From DASQDN01 sp963825845 (GTDB lineage Bacteria; Acidobacteriota; Terriglobia; Bryobacterales; Bryobacteraceae), in contig CAWGVL010000020.1 in assembly GCA_963825845.1 (NCBI GenBank), forward strand, positions 62,001-126,000: a DNA stretch of 64,000 nt, given 5' to 3'. The translations under genes and the position numbers were made by a program. The notes under the pieces were generated by a model. It had not been told where the DNA came from. It saw only the letters and a list, made by a program, of their open reading frames with translations, and did not search any database. Below are positions 1-8,204 of the stretch, piece after piece. Positions within the stretch are counted from its first letter, which is position 1. Each line of letters starts with the position of its first letter.

Positions 1-578
1 CCGTCCCGGAGATTTTCGGGTCGAATGTGATCGCGCGTGGGGAAAAACGTATCGGTGTTCAGGCCGTTATAACACAACCGAATCCGTTCCGGATGGATTC
101 CCTCGTCTCTGATGAGATGTGTTCGCACCGCTTCGCAGTTAACGACCACGCCGTTGGCGATGCGATCCATCACTCGCAACGCCATATGTTCCCGCTTGGC
201 CAGAAGTGTCCGGAACGAACGTTGACTTATTAGTACAACCCGGCGGGCAAAAAGCTTGGCGGCTAAGGCGCCAAAGATGTTCGTCGGAGCATCGAAGCTG
301 TGTATTACATCGATTCGATGGCGCAGCACATATCGCCCAAACGAAAAAAGTCCGCGCAATATGCAGACAGGCGATTGGAACGATTTTACTGGTAAACGTA
401 CAATTCGAACTCCGGCTTCGCGCAATTCATTGGCGCGAAGACCGGAGTCATGAAAACACGCGACGTGTACGTCCCAACCTCGGCGATGCAATGCTTTAGC
501 CATCTCCGCCAACTGCCGCTCCGTCCCGCCCGATTCAAGCGAACGGACCAACAGCAAAAGACCCTGGCGTAGAGGCAT
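1..578 (-). CDS. Glycosyltransferase family 4, N-terminal part (cut by window edge)
   Basis: Reading the minus strand from an ATG at 578 gives an open frame of about 192 codons that runs off the left edge without a stop. Near the start there is an ESGGTERQLAEMAKALHRRG stretch, the usual GT4 (GT-B fold) acceptor-side N-terminus with its Gly-rich loop. Further on are VIHSFDAPTNIFGALAAKL, a Rossmann strand-helix, and a VVVNCEAVRTHL plus ERIRLCYNGLNTDTF segment typical of the inter-domain region just before the donor-binding domain. It is likely a retaining glycosyltransferase of the polysaccharide locus. The donor domain lies outside the window, so substrate cannot be judged. It is the last gene seen of the minus-strand group that begins near 10 kb. 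Confidence 0.8.
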   Translation of the reverse strand, partial: MPLRQGLLLLVRSLESGGTERQLAEMAKALHRRGWDVHVACFHDSGLRANELREAGVRIVRLPVKSFQSPVCILRGLFSFGRYVLRHRIDVIHSFDAPTNIFGALAAKLFARRVVLISQRSFRTLLAKREHMALRVMDRIANGVVVNCEAVRTHLIRDEGIHPERIRLCYNGLNTDTFFPTRDHIRPENLRD

Positions 579-610
579 TACGTTTAAATATACAGCCTCG
601 ATATTGTAGT

Positions 611-2056
611 CTATCGTCCGGCTACAGTTTTGGCGGTTGCAGAAAGTAAGGCAGCCATATCGACGCCTGGATTCAGCCCACCCACACCTGTCCCTTTATA
701 GGTGCTTGTGCTCGCTAGCGTGTAATTGCCTCCTGTTACATTTGTCCAGCCGACTTCAGTCGCAGTCAGAGGAAAGTAATTGCCCGTCGGGTAGTAAGGA
801 GCCAAACCCTGAACGGAGTTGTATATCACGTTATTCGTGAAGATCGCGCCAGGGAAGTAAGCGGTAAGCGTTCTGGTTCCCTCGGCGGATCCACTGCCGA
901 ACACACCATATGTACCCCGGGGAGCGATATTACCGCGGAAAGTGAGGCCGCTGGATGGGGCAAGGTCGGAAAGGAGCAGCGTGTTGATGGACACCGTGGG
1001 CGCCGCCGTATTGTTTTCCACCGTGATGCCCGCTACACCCCCAAATACAGTAAACAGTGATAAACGAGCACCCCATGCCGGACCTAGATCGTCGAACAGG
1101 TTGTTTCGTATGGTGACGTTCGATACTTTTCCCCCATAGGAGTTAGTACCCACGACTGTAAGGCCGGCCGCTACGTGCCGCACGATGTTGTTGGCGAACA
1201 GCACGTCGCTTGTGATGGCTGGCGTCCTGACATTTTCCGTGCCCGGTTTGATATTTACTGCATAACCGGATTGTGCGGCAGTCCACGTGTTTTCAAAAAT
1301 GTTTCCTGTAATGGAGACCCTGCGTCCGGTCTTCAACTCCATCACGTTCTTGATGACGAGCGATTCCGTCCTCCACGCGACTGGTCTGCTCATCAGGTTG
1401 CCGATGATCTGAATATCGGACGGTGTCGAGCCTATAAGCGTCGGATCGGCCCCGCCGATCATCAAAGCCATTCCGGCGCCCTCAAGATAGTTATTCGATA
1501 TCTGCAACGGGCCCGGCGTATTCCATGCGCAGACTGCCTGTGTTTCCTGCCAGGTACTACGGAACCCGGATACCCTTGAATTCTTCAAGACCAATCGCTT
1601 GCCGTTCATTGCTACGCCGCGCTTGGCCCATGCGGGAGCTTCCGCATGGATCCATAGGCGGTCAAGTTCGATATCAGACACTAATTGACTATCGCTTGTC
1701 TCGCTGCCACGACCAAGCTGTACAACATCTGAACCGTACACTCCCGGCTGCGCTAAAATCTCTAACCCGATCAACCGATAATGGTGAGCTGCAGTAGCTG
1801 TCAAGATAACTGGCCCTCCATTCTGACCTACAATCCGGGCCATCAATGATGCTTGGGCAGGTCCAACCCTTGCGCCTTGCGGTAGAGACGCGGCCGCTGA
1901 GGTCGTGATCGTGATGTAGGCGGTGCCGGATTTAGTGGGCAATGTAATGGGGCCCGGATAAACAGCACCCGCCTGCAAGATGATTGTGTCACCGGGAATG
2001 GCCTCATTTAATGCGTTCTGGATACTTCCGCCGGGCGGAACTGTGATCGCACCGCC
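611..2056 (-). CDS. Secreted right-handed parallel beta-helix protein, main part (downstream of frameshift)
   Basis: This frame encodes the bulk of a pectate-lyase-like right-handed beta-helix protein. Many rungs of the form 'ITGNIFENT', 'VTIRNNLFDDLG', 'ITVENNTAAP', 'LTFRGNIAPRG' are spread over about 450 residues. The first in-frame start-like codon is a TTG at 1978, but the helix clearly begins earlier: GAITVPPGGSIQNALNEAIP is encoded just upstream and is the standard cap of such helices. The real N-terminus is in another frame (see 2056-2324). Family members bind or cleave polysaccharides or act as surface adhesins. No catalytic residues could be assigned. The position beside glycosyltransferases suggests a polysaccharide-interacting extracellular protein. 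Confidence 0.75.
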   Translation of the reverse strand, partial: GGAITVPPGGSIQNALNEAIPGDTIILQAGAVYPGPITLPTKSGTAYITITTSAAASLPQGARVGPAQASLMARIVGQNGGPVILTATAAHHYRLIGLEILAQPGVYGSDVVQLGRGSETSDSQLVSDIELDRLWIHAEAPAWAKRGVAMNGKRLVLKNSRVSGFRSTWQETQAVCAWNTPGPLQISNNYLEGAGMALMIGGADPTLIGSTPSDIQIIGNLMSRPVAWRTESLVIKNVMELKTGRRVSITGNIFENTWTAAQSGYAVNIKPGTENVRTPAITSDVLFANNIVRHVAAGLTVVGTNSYGGKVSNVTIRNNLFDDLGPAWGARLSLFTVFGGVAGITVENNTAAPTVSINTLLLSDLAPSSGLTFRGNIAPRGTYGVFGSGSAEGTRTLTAYFPGAIFTNNVIYNSVQGLAPYYPTGNYFPLTATEVGWTNVTGGNYTLASTSTYKGTGVGGLNPGVDMAALLSATAKTVAGR

Positions 2057-2324
2057 CCGTAGTAGTACTACTACTAGTTGCTGCTACGGTTTCTGCTGTC
2101 GTCTTCGCTGTTGTCGCTGCGGTAACGATCGCGTTCGAATCAGCAATGACCAGGTCTCTCCAGTTCGTCGGCTTTACCGAACTGTCCATCATCGCCTTGA
2201 GAGTAGTAGCCTTTTGCTGAATCGTATCTAGCGATTGTCGGATTGCCTCGGTTTCCGCGGTGGTTTGGGCCATTAAGACCAAACTCGCGCACACAGGTAT
2301 CGTAAGGAGTCGCAGAGGAATCAT
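2056..2324 (-). pseudogene. Signal peptide and N-terminal segment of the beta-helix protein (upstream of frameshift)
   Basis: From ATG 2324 the frame gives a clear signal peptide (MIPLRLLTIPVCASLVLMAQ) and then a Thr/Ala-rich helical segment ending in SSSTTTG. It then runs out of frame at the CCCC tract 2055-2058 (GGGG on the coding strand). Removing one G joins it to TGGAITVPPGG, the beta-helix cap of the 611-2056 frame. The two pieces are therefore one gene, about 570 residues, split by a +1 lesion. Whether this is a sequencing indel or a real (possibly phase-variable) mutation cannot be decided from one sequence. Confidence 0.7.
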
Positions 2325-2325
2325 A

Positions 2326-2390
2326 GTGATAAGTACTCACTATAGTACGGATGAAGGAAGGTACTAGTACATAGGGTTATCACAGTACTA
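2326..2390. promoter_or_regulatory. GTAC-rich inverted-repeat region upstream of the beta-helix gene
   Basis: Immediately upstream of the ATG at 2324 there are five GTAC tetramers in about 55 bp (2333, 2345, 2361, 2367, 2385). They include a perfect 10-bp palindrome GTACTAGTAC at 2361-2370. An outer inverted repeat GTGATAA (2326-2332) / TTATCAC (2377-2383) encloses it. This looks like an operator region for a dimeric regulator. It is inference from symmetry only, and no clear ribosome-binding site precedes the ATG. Confidence 0.4.
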
Positions 2391-2474
2391 TTACCCGGAA
2401 AAGATAGGATGTATGATACCGAACAATATGGGTCGGAGTGGGGAAAATTACTTAGCAACTAACTGCGTGATTGT

Positions 2475-3626
2475 TTATCCTACGTTCGAACCACGAGCCC
2501 TGCTGACAACAGTTTGTTTCCAAACTCTGTCAGGAGAGGTAAACAGCGCGAATGGAGCGCATAGCGCCGCGACCATGAGTACCGTAAACGTCTGGGCTGG
2601 AGAGGAGAGTTTTTTTAAGCGACTACTTTCGGGCATCCATCGATCCACCAACGCGATCGCATAAAAGCCCACTTGCGCTGCCACCGCGAGAGTCGATGCC
2701 GGACGTGGCAGCGCTAGGGATGAGACGAACACTGCAATCAGCGCCCACGGCAACAGCAGGCGGCCAAGCTTATGCGACACGAAATGAATCCACATGCGAT
2801 TACCCGGCCCAAGCAAAGCCGGGTAGGCCCGCATGATTTGAAACATTCCCGCTTGGGTTCGGAGCTTGCGGCTAAACTCTGATTTAAGCGAGGTAGGAAG
2901 ATCGTAAGCGCGGGCGCTTTCGTCGAGAATCACACGATAGCCTTTGAAGAATGCTGCGAGCGGCTGGTACACGTCATCGAGCAGCGTTCCAGCGGGCAGT
3001 GGCACGGCAAGCTCACGCCGCATCGCATAAATACATCCCGTCGCGCCATGGATCGAGTCGAGACTCGACAACCCTTTACGAATCCACTTCTCATATTTCC
3101 AATACAGCCCGACGTTGGCTTCTTCGAGCGTCTCGCCTTCGAGGATGACAAGCTCACCGCTAACAGCGCCCACCTCGGGGTCCGAGAAGCATGCCACAAG
3201 CTCGCGCAGACTATTCGCTTCCAGCCGCTGCCGCACGTCAGTGAAGAAAAGAATCTCGCCACGGGCTTCGGCCAGCGCTGCAGTCAATGCGACTGCTTTC
3301 CCGCGAGGCAGTACCTCGATGAGTCTCACACCTCGGGCGGCATAGGATCGGACGATGTCCGCTGTAGCGTCGGTCGATCCGTCTGAAACCACTATGGTCT
3401 CCAAGAGTTCCGGCGGGTAGTCCAAGCCGAGAATACTTTCGAGTTTGCTTTCGATCCACTGCTCACCGTTACGCACGGGCAGAAGCACCGAAACAGATTT
3501 TTCGAGCGGGGCTTTGCGTACGCTCCGGCGGGAGATCCGGCTTAGAGCGGCGAGAAGCAAAGGGTAACCGAACAGTACGTAAACAATGAACAGGCCCGCG
3601 GTACAAAAAACCAGAACAGCGGTCAT
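2475..3626 (-). CDS. Membrane-associated glycosyltransferase family 2
   Basis: 383 residues. An N-terminal membrane segment (about residues 5-25) is followed by a GT2 (GT-A) domain: VSVLLPVRNGEQWIESKLES, the nucleotide-binding ETIVVSDGSTDATADIV, and a metal-binding-type FFTDVRQR. An acceptor region TLLDDVYQPLAAFFKGYRV and an RKLRTQAGMFQIM stretch resemble the QxxRW-like zone of processive, cellulose-synthase-type GT2 enzymes. Three hydrophobic segments follow in the last 110 residues. It most likely adds or polymerises sugars at the inner face of the membrane. It lies 4 bp downstream of the GT4 gene at 3631 and is co-oriented with the amidotransferase/ligase block, so probably one transcription unit. 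Acceptor and donor are unknown. Confidence 0.85.
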   Translation of the reverse strand: MTAVLVFCTAGLFIVYVLFGYPLLLAALSRISRRSVRKAPLEKSVSVLLPVRNGEQWIESKLESILGLDYPPELLETIVVSDGSTDATADIVRSYAARGVRLIEVLPRGKAVALTAALAEARGEILFFTDVRQRLEANSLRELVACFSDPEVGAVSGELVILEGETLEEANVGLYWKYEKWIRKGLSSLDSIHGATGCIYAMRRELAVPLPAGTLLDDVYQPLAAFFKGYRVILDESARAYDLPTSLKSEFSRKLRTQAGMFQIMRAYPALLGPGNRMWIHFVSHKLGRLLLPWALIAVFVSSLALPRPASTLAVAAQVGFYAIALVDRWMPESSRLKKLSSPAQTFTVLMVAALCAPFALFTSPDRVWKQTVVSRARGSNVG

Positions 3627-3630
3627 TCGC

Positions 3631-4833
3631 TTACGCCGTGGCCGCTCGTTCCAGCGCCTGCTCGAAATGCCGGACCGCGCGATCCCATGAGAACTGCGAG
3701 GACACTAGCTGCCAGGCCGCGTCGGCCATCCCCTTTCTGCCCCCCGCGTCGTCGAGTAATTCGACACACGCGTCGGCAAAGGCCTGAGGCTGATCGGCGA
3801 GCCGGATGTGAACAGGGGATTCCACAGCAAGTCCTTCCGCGCCTACCGTTGTCGAGACGACGGCTGTGCCCGCAGCCATCGCTTCGTAAATCTTCAGCCG
3901 CGTCCCTCCTCCAATGCGCAGTGGAACGATCGACAATTTAGATCCCCAGAGATATGGCCGGACGTCTGGAACAGTGCCGGTGACGCGAAGCTTCTTGTCG
4001 CGCTCTGCTAGCGCTTGGATCTCAGGCCCAGGCTGACGTCCCACGATCGCAACAGTACAGGCCGGCTTTTTCACGCGGATCAGCGGCAGAACTTCGCGAA
4101 CGAACCAAATCATTCCGTCGGAATTTGGCATCCAGTCCATCGAGCCTACAAACACCAGATCCGCTACCGCTTCCGTGTCCGTGCGAATGCCGGCGGTGAA
4201 GTATTCCACGTCGACACCAGTGGGAACAGAGGACACTTGGGGCACACCGAACATGTTCCGCATCATGTCCGCGTCAGCGTCGGAAACTGCAACGACGGAT
4301 GAGGCGGCCCGGCAGACGTCGCGCTCGAAGTTGAACATGCGCTTTGCCTGCAGTCCGAAGTAAGCGCGGCGGACCGGATCCGCCGCGTTCTCCGCATGCC
4401 TCTTCCAAATGACACTCTCAACGTTGTGCTGGAAGAGGACGCATTGCGAGAGGTTTTCAAAGTTTGCGGCAGGCGCGAGAAAGTCGCAGACTACTGAGTC
4501 AAAATGTTCAGCCTGCATCAGTTCCGAGATCTGCCGTCGCATGGCCGAAGAAGTCCAACGCGACACCGCAACAGGCAAGCTCGAAATCAATCCTTTCGCG
4601 ACTTGTCCCGCAAAGGCGAGCGATCCTCTAGGCGGCGCAGTGTGGGGTACCGTGTATTGCTTCGCCGAGTACTCGCCCGCTCGACGCAACCCTTCCGGAT
4701 TGGCTGGTTCGTCGAACGCAAGATAATGCAACTGGTGTCGCCTGTGCAGCCGCTTTACCATTTCAAGCGTACGAATCTGGCCCCCACGAGTAGTCGGGTG
4801 GAGAAAATCGGTCTTCACCCAAAGGATCTTCAC
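3631..4833 (-). CDS. Glycosyltransferase family 4
   Basis: 400 residues, full GT-B architecture. The N-terminal domain starts KILWVKTDFLHPTTRGGQIR, with the Gly-rich acceptor loop. The C-terminal donor domain contains VADLVFVGSMDWMPNSDGM, CTVAIVGRQPGPEIQALAE and the GGGTRLKIYEAMAAGTAVV block with the E-x7-E-type donor-binding helix. It resembles the sugar transferases found in exosortase-type exopolysaccharide loci, where such a GT4 also sits beside an asparagine-synthase-like gene. Its start overlaps the stop of the amidotransferase gene by 4 bp (ATGA), implying translational coupling. Start at ATG 4833 is supported by that overlap. Confidence 0.88.
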   Translation of the reverse strand: MKILWVKTDFLHPTTRGGQIRTLEMVKRLHRRHQLHYLAFDEPANPEGLRRAGEYSAKQYTVPHTAPPRGSLAFAGQVAKGLISSLPVAVSRWTSSAMRRQISELMQAEHFDSVVCDFLAPAANFENLSQCVLFQHNVESVIWKRHAENAADPVRRAYFGLQAKRMFNFERDVCRAASSVVAVSDADADMMRNMFGVPQVSSVPTGVDVEYFTAGIRTDTEAVADLVFVGSMDWMPNSDGMIWFVREVLPLIRVKKPACTVAIVGRQPGPEIQALAERDKKLRVTGTVPDVRPYLWGSKLSIVPLRIGGGTRLKIYEAMAAGTAVVSTTVGAEGLAVESPVHIRLADQPQAFADACVELLDDAGGRKGMADAAWQLVSSQFSWDRAVRHFEQALERAATA

Positions 4834-6770
4834 GCTGACTGTTCGGAGCCCGCCAGAAGCGGCTCCGCCGATCCTTTGCCCGTCAAGAAGGTATTGCCCC
4901 AGATTTGAAGATTGAGCAGCCGCCAGATGCGATCCGTCGCATCCTCGAGTCCACGCTGATGACGGTCGAGTAGGTCTTCAATCGCGCGTGGCTCGAGGCA
5001 CGACTGAATCAACCCGTCTTTCTGGCGCAGAATGGCGAATAACGAAGCTGCTTTCGAATCCATCAGCCATTGGCGTACGGGCGTCGGAAACCCCATTTTC
5101 TTTCGATACAAAATGTCGTGCGGCAGCAAGTCTTCTACCGCCTTTTTCAGGATGTATTTCCCGGTCGTTCCGCGCAATTTCAAATCCTCCGGCACACGTG
5201 CCGCGAACTCGACGAATGTGTGATCGAGCAAAGGAACCCGGCTTTCGATGGATGTCGCCATGCTCATCTGGTCCTGCTTCATCAGGAGTTCGGCCAGATA
5301 GGTTTTCTGATCGACGTACAACATTCGGGCCAGCGGTGATGCATGGGGCCGCTGATTCCAGTAACGCAGGAAATTCCCATAGGGCGACGCGTCGGCTGCA
5401 TAGCCGAGCCGCTGCTGCTCACGTGCCGACAACGCCGAATAAAAGTTGTCGATATACAGTGACTCGAGATTATCGCCGAGCCCGAGGAACGTATGCTGCA
5501 GCTTCCGGCGCAAGGTTGCGGACAAAAGGTCAGTAGACGCAATGAACTGCCGGATCGCGCCGCGTACCGGCCCAGGTACAACGCGGTAGCGATTCAGCCA
5601 CGCACTGTTCCACAGGTAAAATGGGTAGCGTCCGTATCCCGCAAATAACTCGTCGCTGCCTTCGCCGGTAAGTACCACCTTCACCTGTTCTGCAGCCAGT
5701 TTTGAAACGAAATACAGCGAGATACTGGACGGCCACGGGATCGGTTCGTCTTCGTGCCAGATCATCTGGGGCAAAGCATTGAAGAACTCATCCATCCCGA
5801 TGACGACTTCGTGATGCTCTGTTCCGATGACTTCCGAGACCTGCCGAGCATAGGTGAGTTCGCTGAACTCCTGTTCGGCGTAACCCACCGAAAAGCTCTT
5901 CACTCGTCCGCTGACCATGCGCTTCATCAACGCCGCTATGGCGCTTGAATCGACGCCGCCACTCAGAAACATTCCGAGGGGCACATCGCTCATAAGGCGC
6001 ATTTGCACCGTCTCTTCGAGACGCCGTCGGCACTCGGCGATCCACTCTGGTTCGGTTAGAGATAGGTCGGGAGCGGAATCAGGTACATCCCAGTACTGTC
6101 GAATCTGCAATGACGGGCGGGAGTCCGATATGTCCAGTGTCAGGTGATGTCCGGGCAATAACCGGCGAATGCCTGAAAAAAGCGTCCGTTCTTCAGAGTT
6201 ATAGCCGAAAGCGAGATACTCCGGCAGCAGCTCGTGTTCGACGGCGGGTGAGATCGCCGGATGCTCAAGCAAAGACTTGATCTCGGATGCGAACGCGAAC
6301 ACCCGGCCGTCCCAATAGTAATAAAAAGGCTTAATGCCCAGACGGTCGCGTGCGCAGAATAGCCGGCGTCGGCCGGAATCCCACAGTGCGAACGAGAACA
6401 TCCCCCGGAACCGATCAATGCAGGCGGGCCCGAACTCTTCGTAAGCGTGGATGATAGTCTCGGTATCGCAATGCGATGAGTACTGGTGACCGGCCTTTAC
6501 GAGCTCTCCGCGGATGACGGAGTGATTAAAAATCTCGCCGTTGTAGACGATGAAGATGCTGCGATCTTCGTTCGTCATCGGCTGATGGCCGCCGGCGAGA
6601 TCGATGATACTCAGCCGGCGATGGCCCAGGAAAACGCGGCCATCGTACTCGGAATGACCGCTATCGTCCGGACCGCGGTGTTGGATAACTCCCGTCATCC
6701 GGGAAAGTATGGCAACCCCGCTATTTGAAACCGGTGGGGTTACATTCACAAATCCGGCGATGCCGCACAT
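4830..6770 (-). CDS. asnB: Asparagine synthase-like glutamine amidotransferase (first copy)
   Basis: 646 residues. Residues 1-210 are a class II glutaminase domain with the catalytic Cys2 (MCGIAGFV), the RRLSIIDL and YNGEIFNH motifs and CDTETIIHAYEE. From about residue 250 it is an ATP-pyrophosphatase synthetase domain with the P-loop SGGVDSS at 270-276 and LTGEGSDELFAGYGRYPFY. All key motifs are intact. In housekeeping context it makes asparagine from aspartate and glutamine. In exopolysaccharide loci, and here between a GT4 and an O-antigen ligase, family members are thought to amidate sugar carboxylates such as uronic acids. Close to the 'amidotransferase 1' genes of exosortase A loci by context. 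Confidence 0.9.
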   Translation of the reverse strand: MCGIAGFVNVTPPVSNSGVAILSRMTGVIQHRGPDDSGHSEYDGRVFLGHRRLSIIDLAGGHQPMTNEDRSIFIVYNGEIFNHSVIRGELVKAGHQYSSHCDTETIIHAYEEFGPACIDRFRGMFSFALWDSGRRRLFCARDRLGIKPFYYYWDGRVFAFASEIKSLLEHPAISPAVEHELLPEYLAFGYNSEERTLFSGIRRLLPGHHLTLDISDSRPSLQIRQYWDVPDSAPDLSLTEPEWIAECRRRLEETVQMRLMSDVPLGMFLSGGVDSSAIAALMKRMVSGRVKSFSVGYAEQEFSELTYARQVSEVIGTEHHEVVIGMDEFFNALPQMIWHEDEPIPWPSSISLYFVSKLAAEQVKVVLTGEGSDELFAGYGRYPFYLWNSAWLNRYRVVPGPVRGAIRQFIASTDLLSATLRRKLQHTFLGLGDNLESLYIDNFYSALSAREQQRLGYAADASPYGNFLRYWNQRPHASPLARMLYVDQKTYLAELLMKQDQMSMATSIESRVPLLDHTFVEFAARVPEDLKLRGTTGKYILKKAVEDLLPHDILYRKKMGFPTPVRQWLMDSKAASLFAILRQKDGLIQSCLEPRAIEDLLDRHQRGLEDATDRIWRLLNLQIWGNTFLTGKGSAEPLLAGSEQSA

Positions 6771-6773
6771 GGG

Positions 6774-8186
6774 TTACCTACCCACCTGCGCGGGGCCGAA
6801 AGTAGGGAAGCTATTCGCTGGCGCAAAGCGCGATTCCAGATCCGCGGCATTCCGCAGAGCTTGCGAGAAAGCCAGCAGCAGGATGATATTCAGATGGAAA
6901 GCGGTGCTGCTGAAGAAACCGGTAAACAGAAACGCCAGATAAGATACGCGTAACCAGGACGCCATATCCGACAGTTCGGGATTAAAATGTCCCGCACGCT
7001 TCTTTGCATACCCGATATTCCGGAAACCGACTATGAGCGTAAACAAGTATATGATAAACCCGGGTATTCCGGTTTCGCTCGACACCTGTGTGTACAGGTT
7101 GTGAGTCTGTAGCCACGCGGCGCGCTGCCCTTCTTCTTTGGCCGCATCCGCCCCCGCCACAGCGAACATGCCAGGTCCGACTCCGAAAATCGGATTGTGA
7201 ATGGTCAAATCCAGGCTCAACTGCAACATCCTGGTACGGCTTTCCGTCGATCCGGCTGCGTATTCCGCCTGTTGTGAGTCCAATTCATTCGCAGAACTGG
7301 TCGAGAAAATCAAGGCGTAACGGTCCAGGACCGAACGTGGCAGAAGAAATGGGGCGCAAAGCGCGCCGAGGAGCGCAATCATTCCCATGGCGAGTTTCAC
7401 CATCGGGCGAGATTTAAAAAATACGTAAATCGCAATGCAACCCAGCGTCAACAGGCCTGCGCGCGAACCGGTCTTTAGAACCATGTTTAAGACCATCACG
7501 AGGGAAACAAGCCAGATTGCCTTCATGGCGTTTCCAGCACGCTGCAGCGCGAACATACAAAATGGAGCGCCGACGAGCAAATATGAAGCTAAATCGTTCG
7601 GATTAGCAAGCGTACCACTGTAAAAATGAAGTCGTCCCGACGACATTGTGGCGTGTTTGAAGCTGAGAATTACGATTGTGGCGGTGGCCGCCGCCATCAC
7701 ATAGAAAGTTCTGACGCACTCGTTGGATTTGACCAGAACGGGTACCAATATGAAGAAGACGAGCGCGTTCTTGATCCAAATCTCCTTCAACATTGAGATG
7801 CTTCCGCCCGGCCACACGCTCATAGGAGTAATTGCAATCATCCAGACGGTTAGGGTGATCAGGAGCAAGCCCACCCGGCTACGGACAGCGTCGATGATAT
7901 CGCCGCCTACAATGGCGCCCCCTAAGGCGAACAAGGCCAGAATCATCGCCAGGCCGGGTACGTAGAATACTTCGAGCAGTCGCGCCTGGACAGTGAACAG
8001 GAACATCAGCATCGTCAGCCCGGCTACGGTTCGAAGCGGGTTGCCGCTAACGGCCGAAGGTATTCCTGCGCGCGCTAGGTCAGAGTGGGGCCGCGGAAGA
8101 AGCTGTGGAAAAGTCGATTGCAACGGGGTCACCCGAGCCCCCGGACGGGACCCTGTCACCCTAGCGTAGCATTTTTGCTCACGCAC
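6774..8186 (-). CDS. O-antigen ligase / polymerase family membrane protein (Wzy_C)
   Basis: About 470 residues with roughly ten hydrophobic helices. The central periplasmic loop carries the hallmarks of the O-antigen ligase/Wzy family: TGSRAGLLTLGCIAIY before it, TESRTRMLQLSLDLTIHNP, GVGPGMF, and THNLYTQVSSETGIPGFIIY. Such proteins join glycans from the undecaprenyl carrier to lipid A-core or polymerise repeat units at the periplasmic face. The first 50 residues are hydrophilic and poorly conserved-looking, so the true start may be an internal codon nearer to the first helix (TMLMFLFTVQARLLE). It sits 3 bp upstream of the asparagine-synthase gene at 6770 and is flanked on the other side by a second one. 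Confidence 0.87.
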   Translation of the reverse strand: MREQKCYARVTGSRPGARVTPLQSTFPQLLPRPHSDLARAGIPSAVSGNPLRTVAGLTMLMFLFTVQARLLEVFYVPGLAMILALFALGGAIVGGDIIDAVRSRVGLLLITLTVWMIAITPMSVWPGGSISMLKEIWIKNALVFFILVPVLVKSNECVRTFYVMAAATATIVILSFKHATMSSGRLHFYSGTLANPNDLASYLLVGAPFCMFALQRAGNAMKAIWLVSLVMVLNMVLKTGSRAGLLTLGCIAIYVFFKSRPMVKLAMGMIALLGALCAPFLLPRSVLDRYALIFSTSSANELDSQQAEYAAGSTESRTRMLQLSLDLTIHNPIFGVGPGMFAVAGADAAKEEGQRAAWLQTHNLYTQVSSETGIPGFIIYLFTLIVGFRNIGYAKKRAGHFNPELSDMASWLRVSYLAFLFTGFFSSTAFHLNIILLLAFSQALRNAADLESRFAPANSFPTFGPAQVGR

Positions 8187-8204
8187 GCCTTTTCCGTCGC
8201 AGTC

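Noticed and set aside
2060..2085. Short AGTAGTACTACTACTAG repeat as a possible slippage site
   Set aside because: It encodes the SSSTTT stretch in the correct N-terminal frame. The frame break fits better at the adjacent CCCC (2055-2058).
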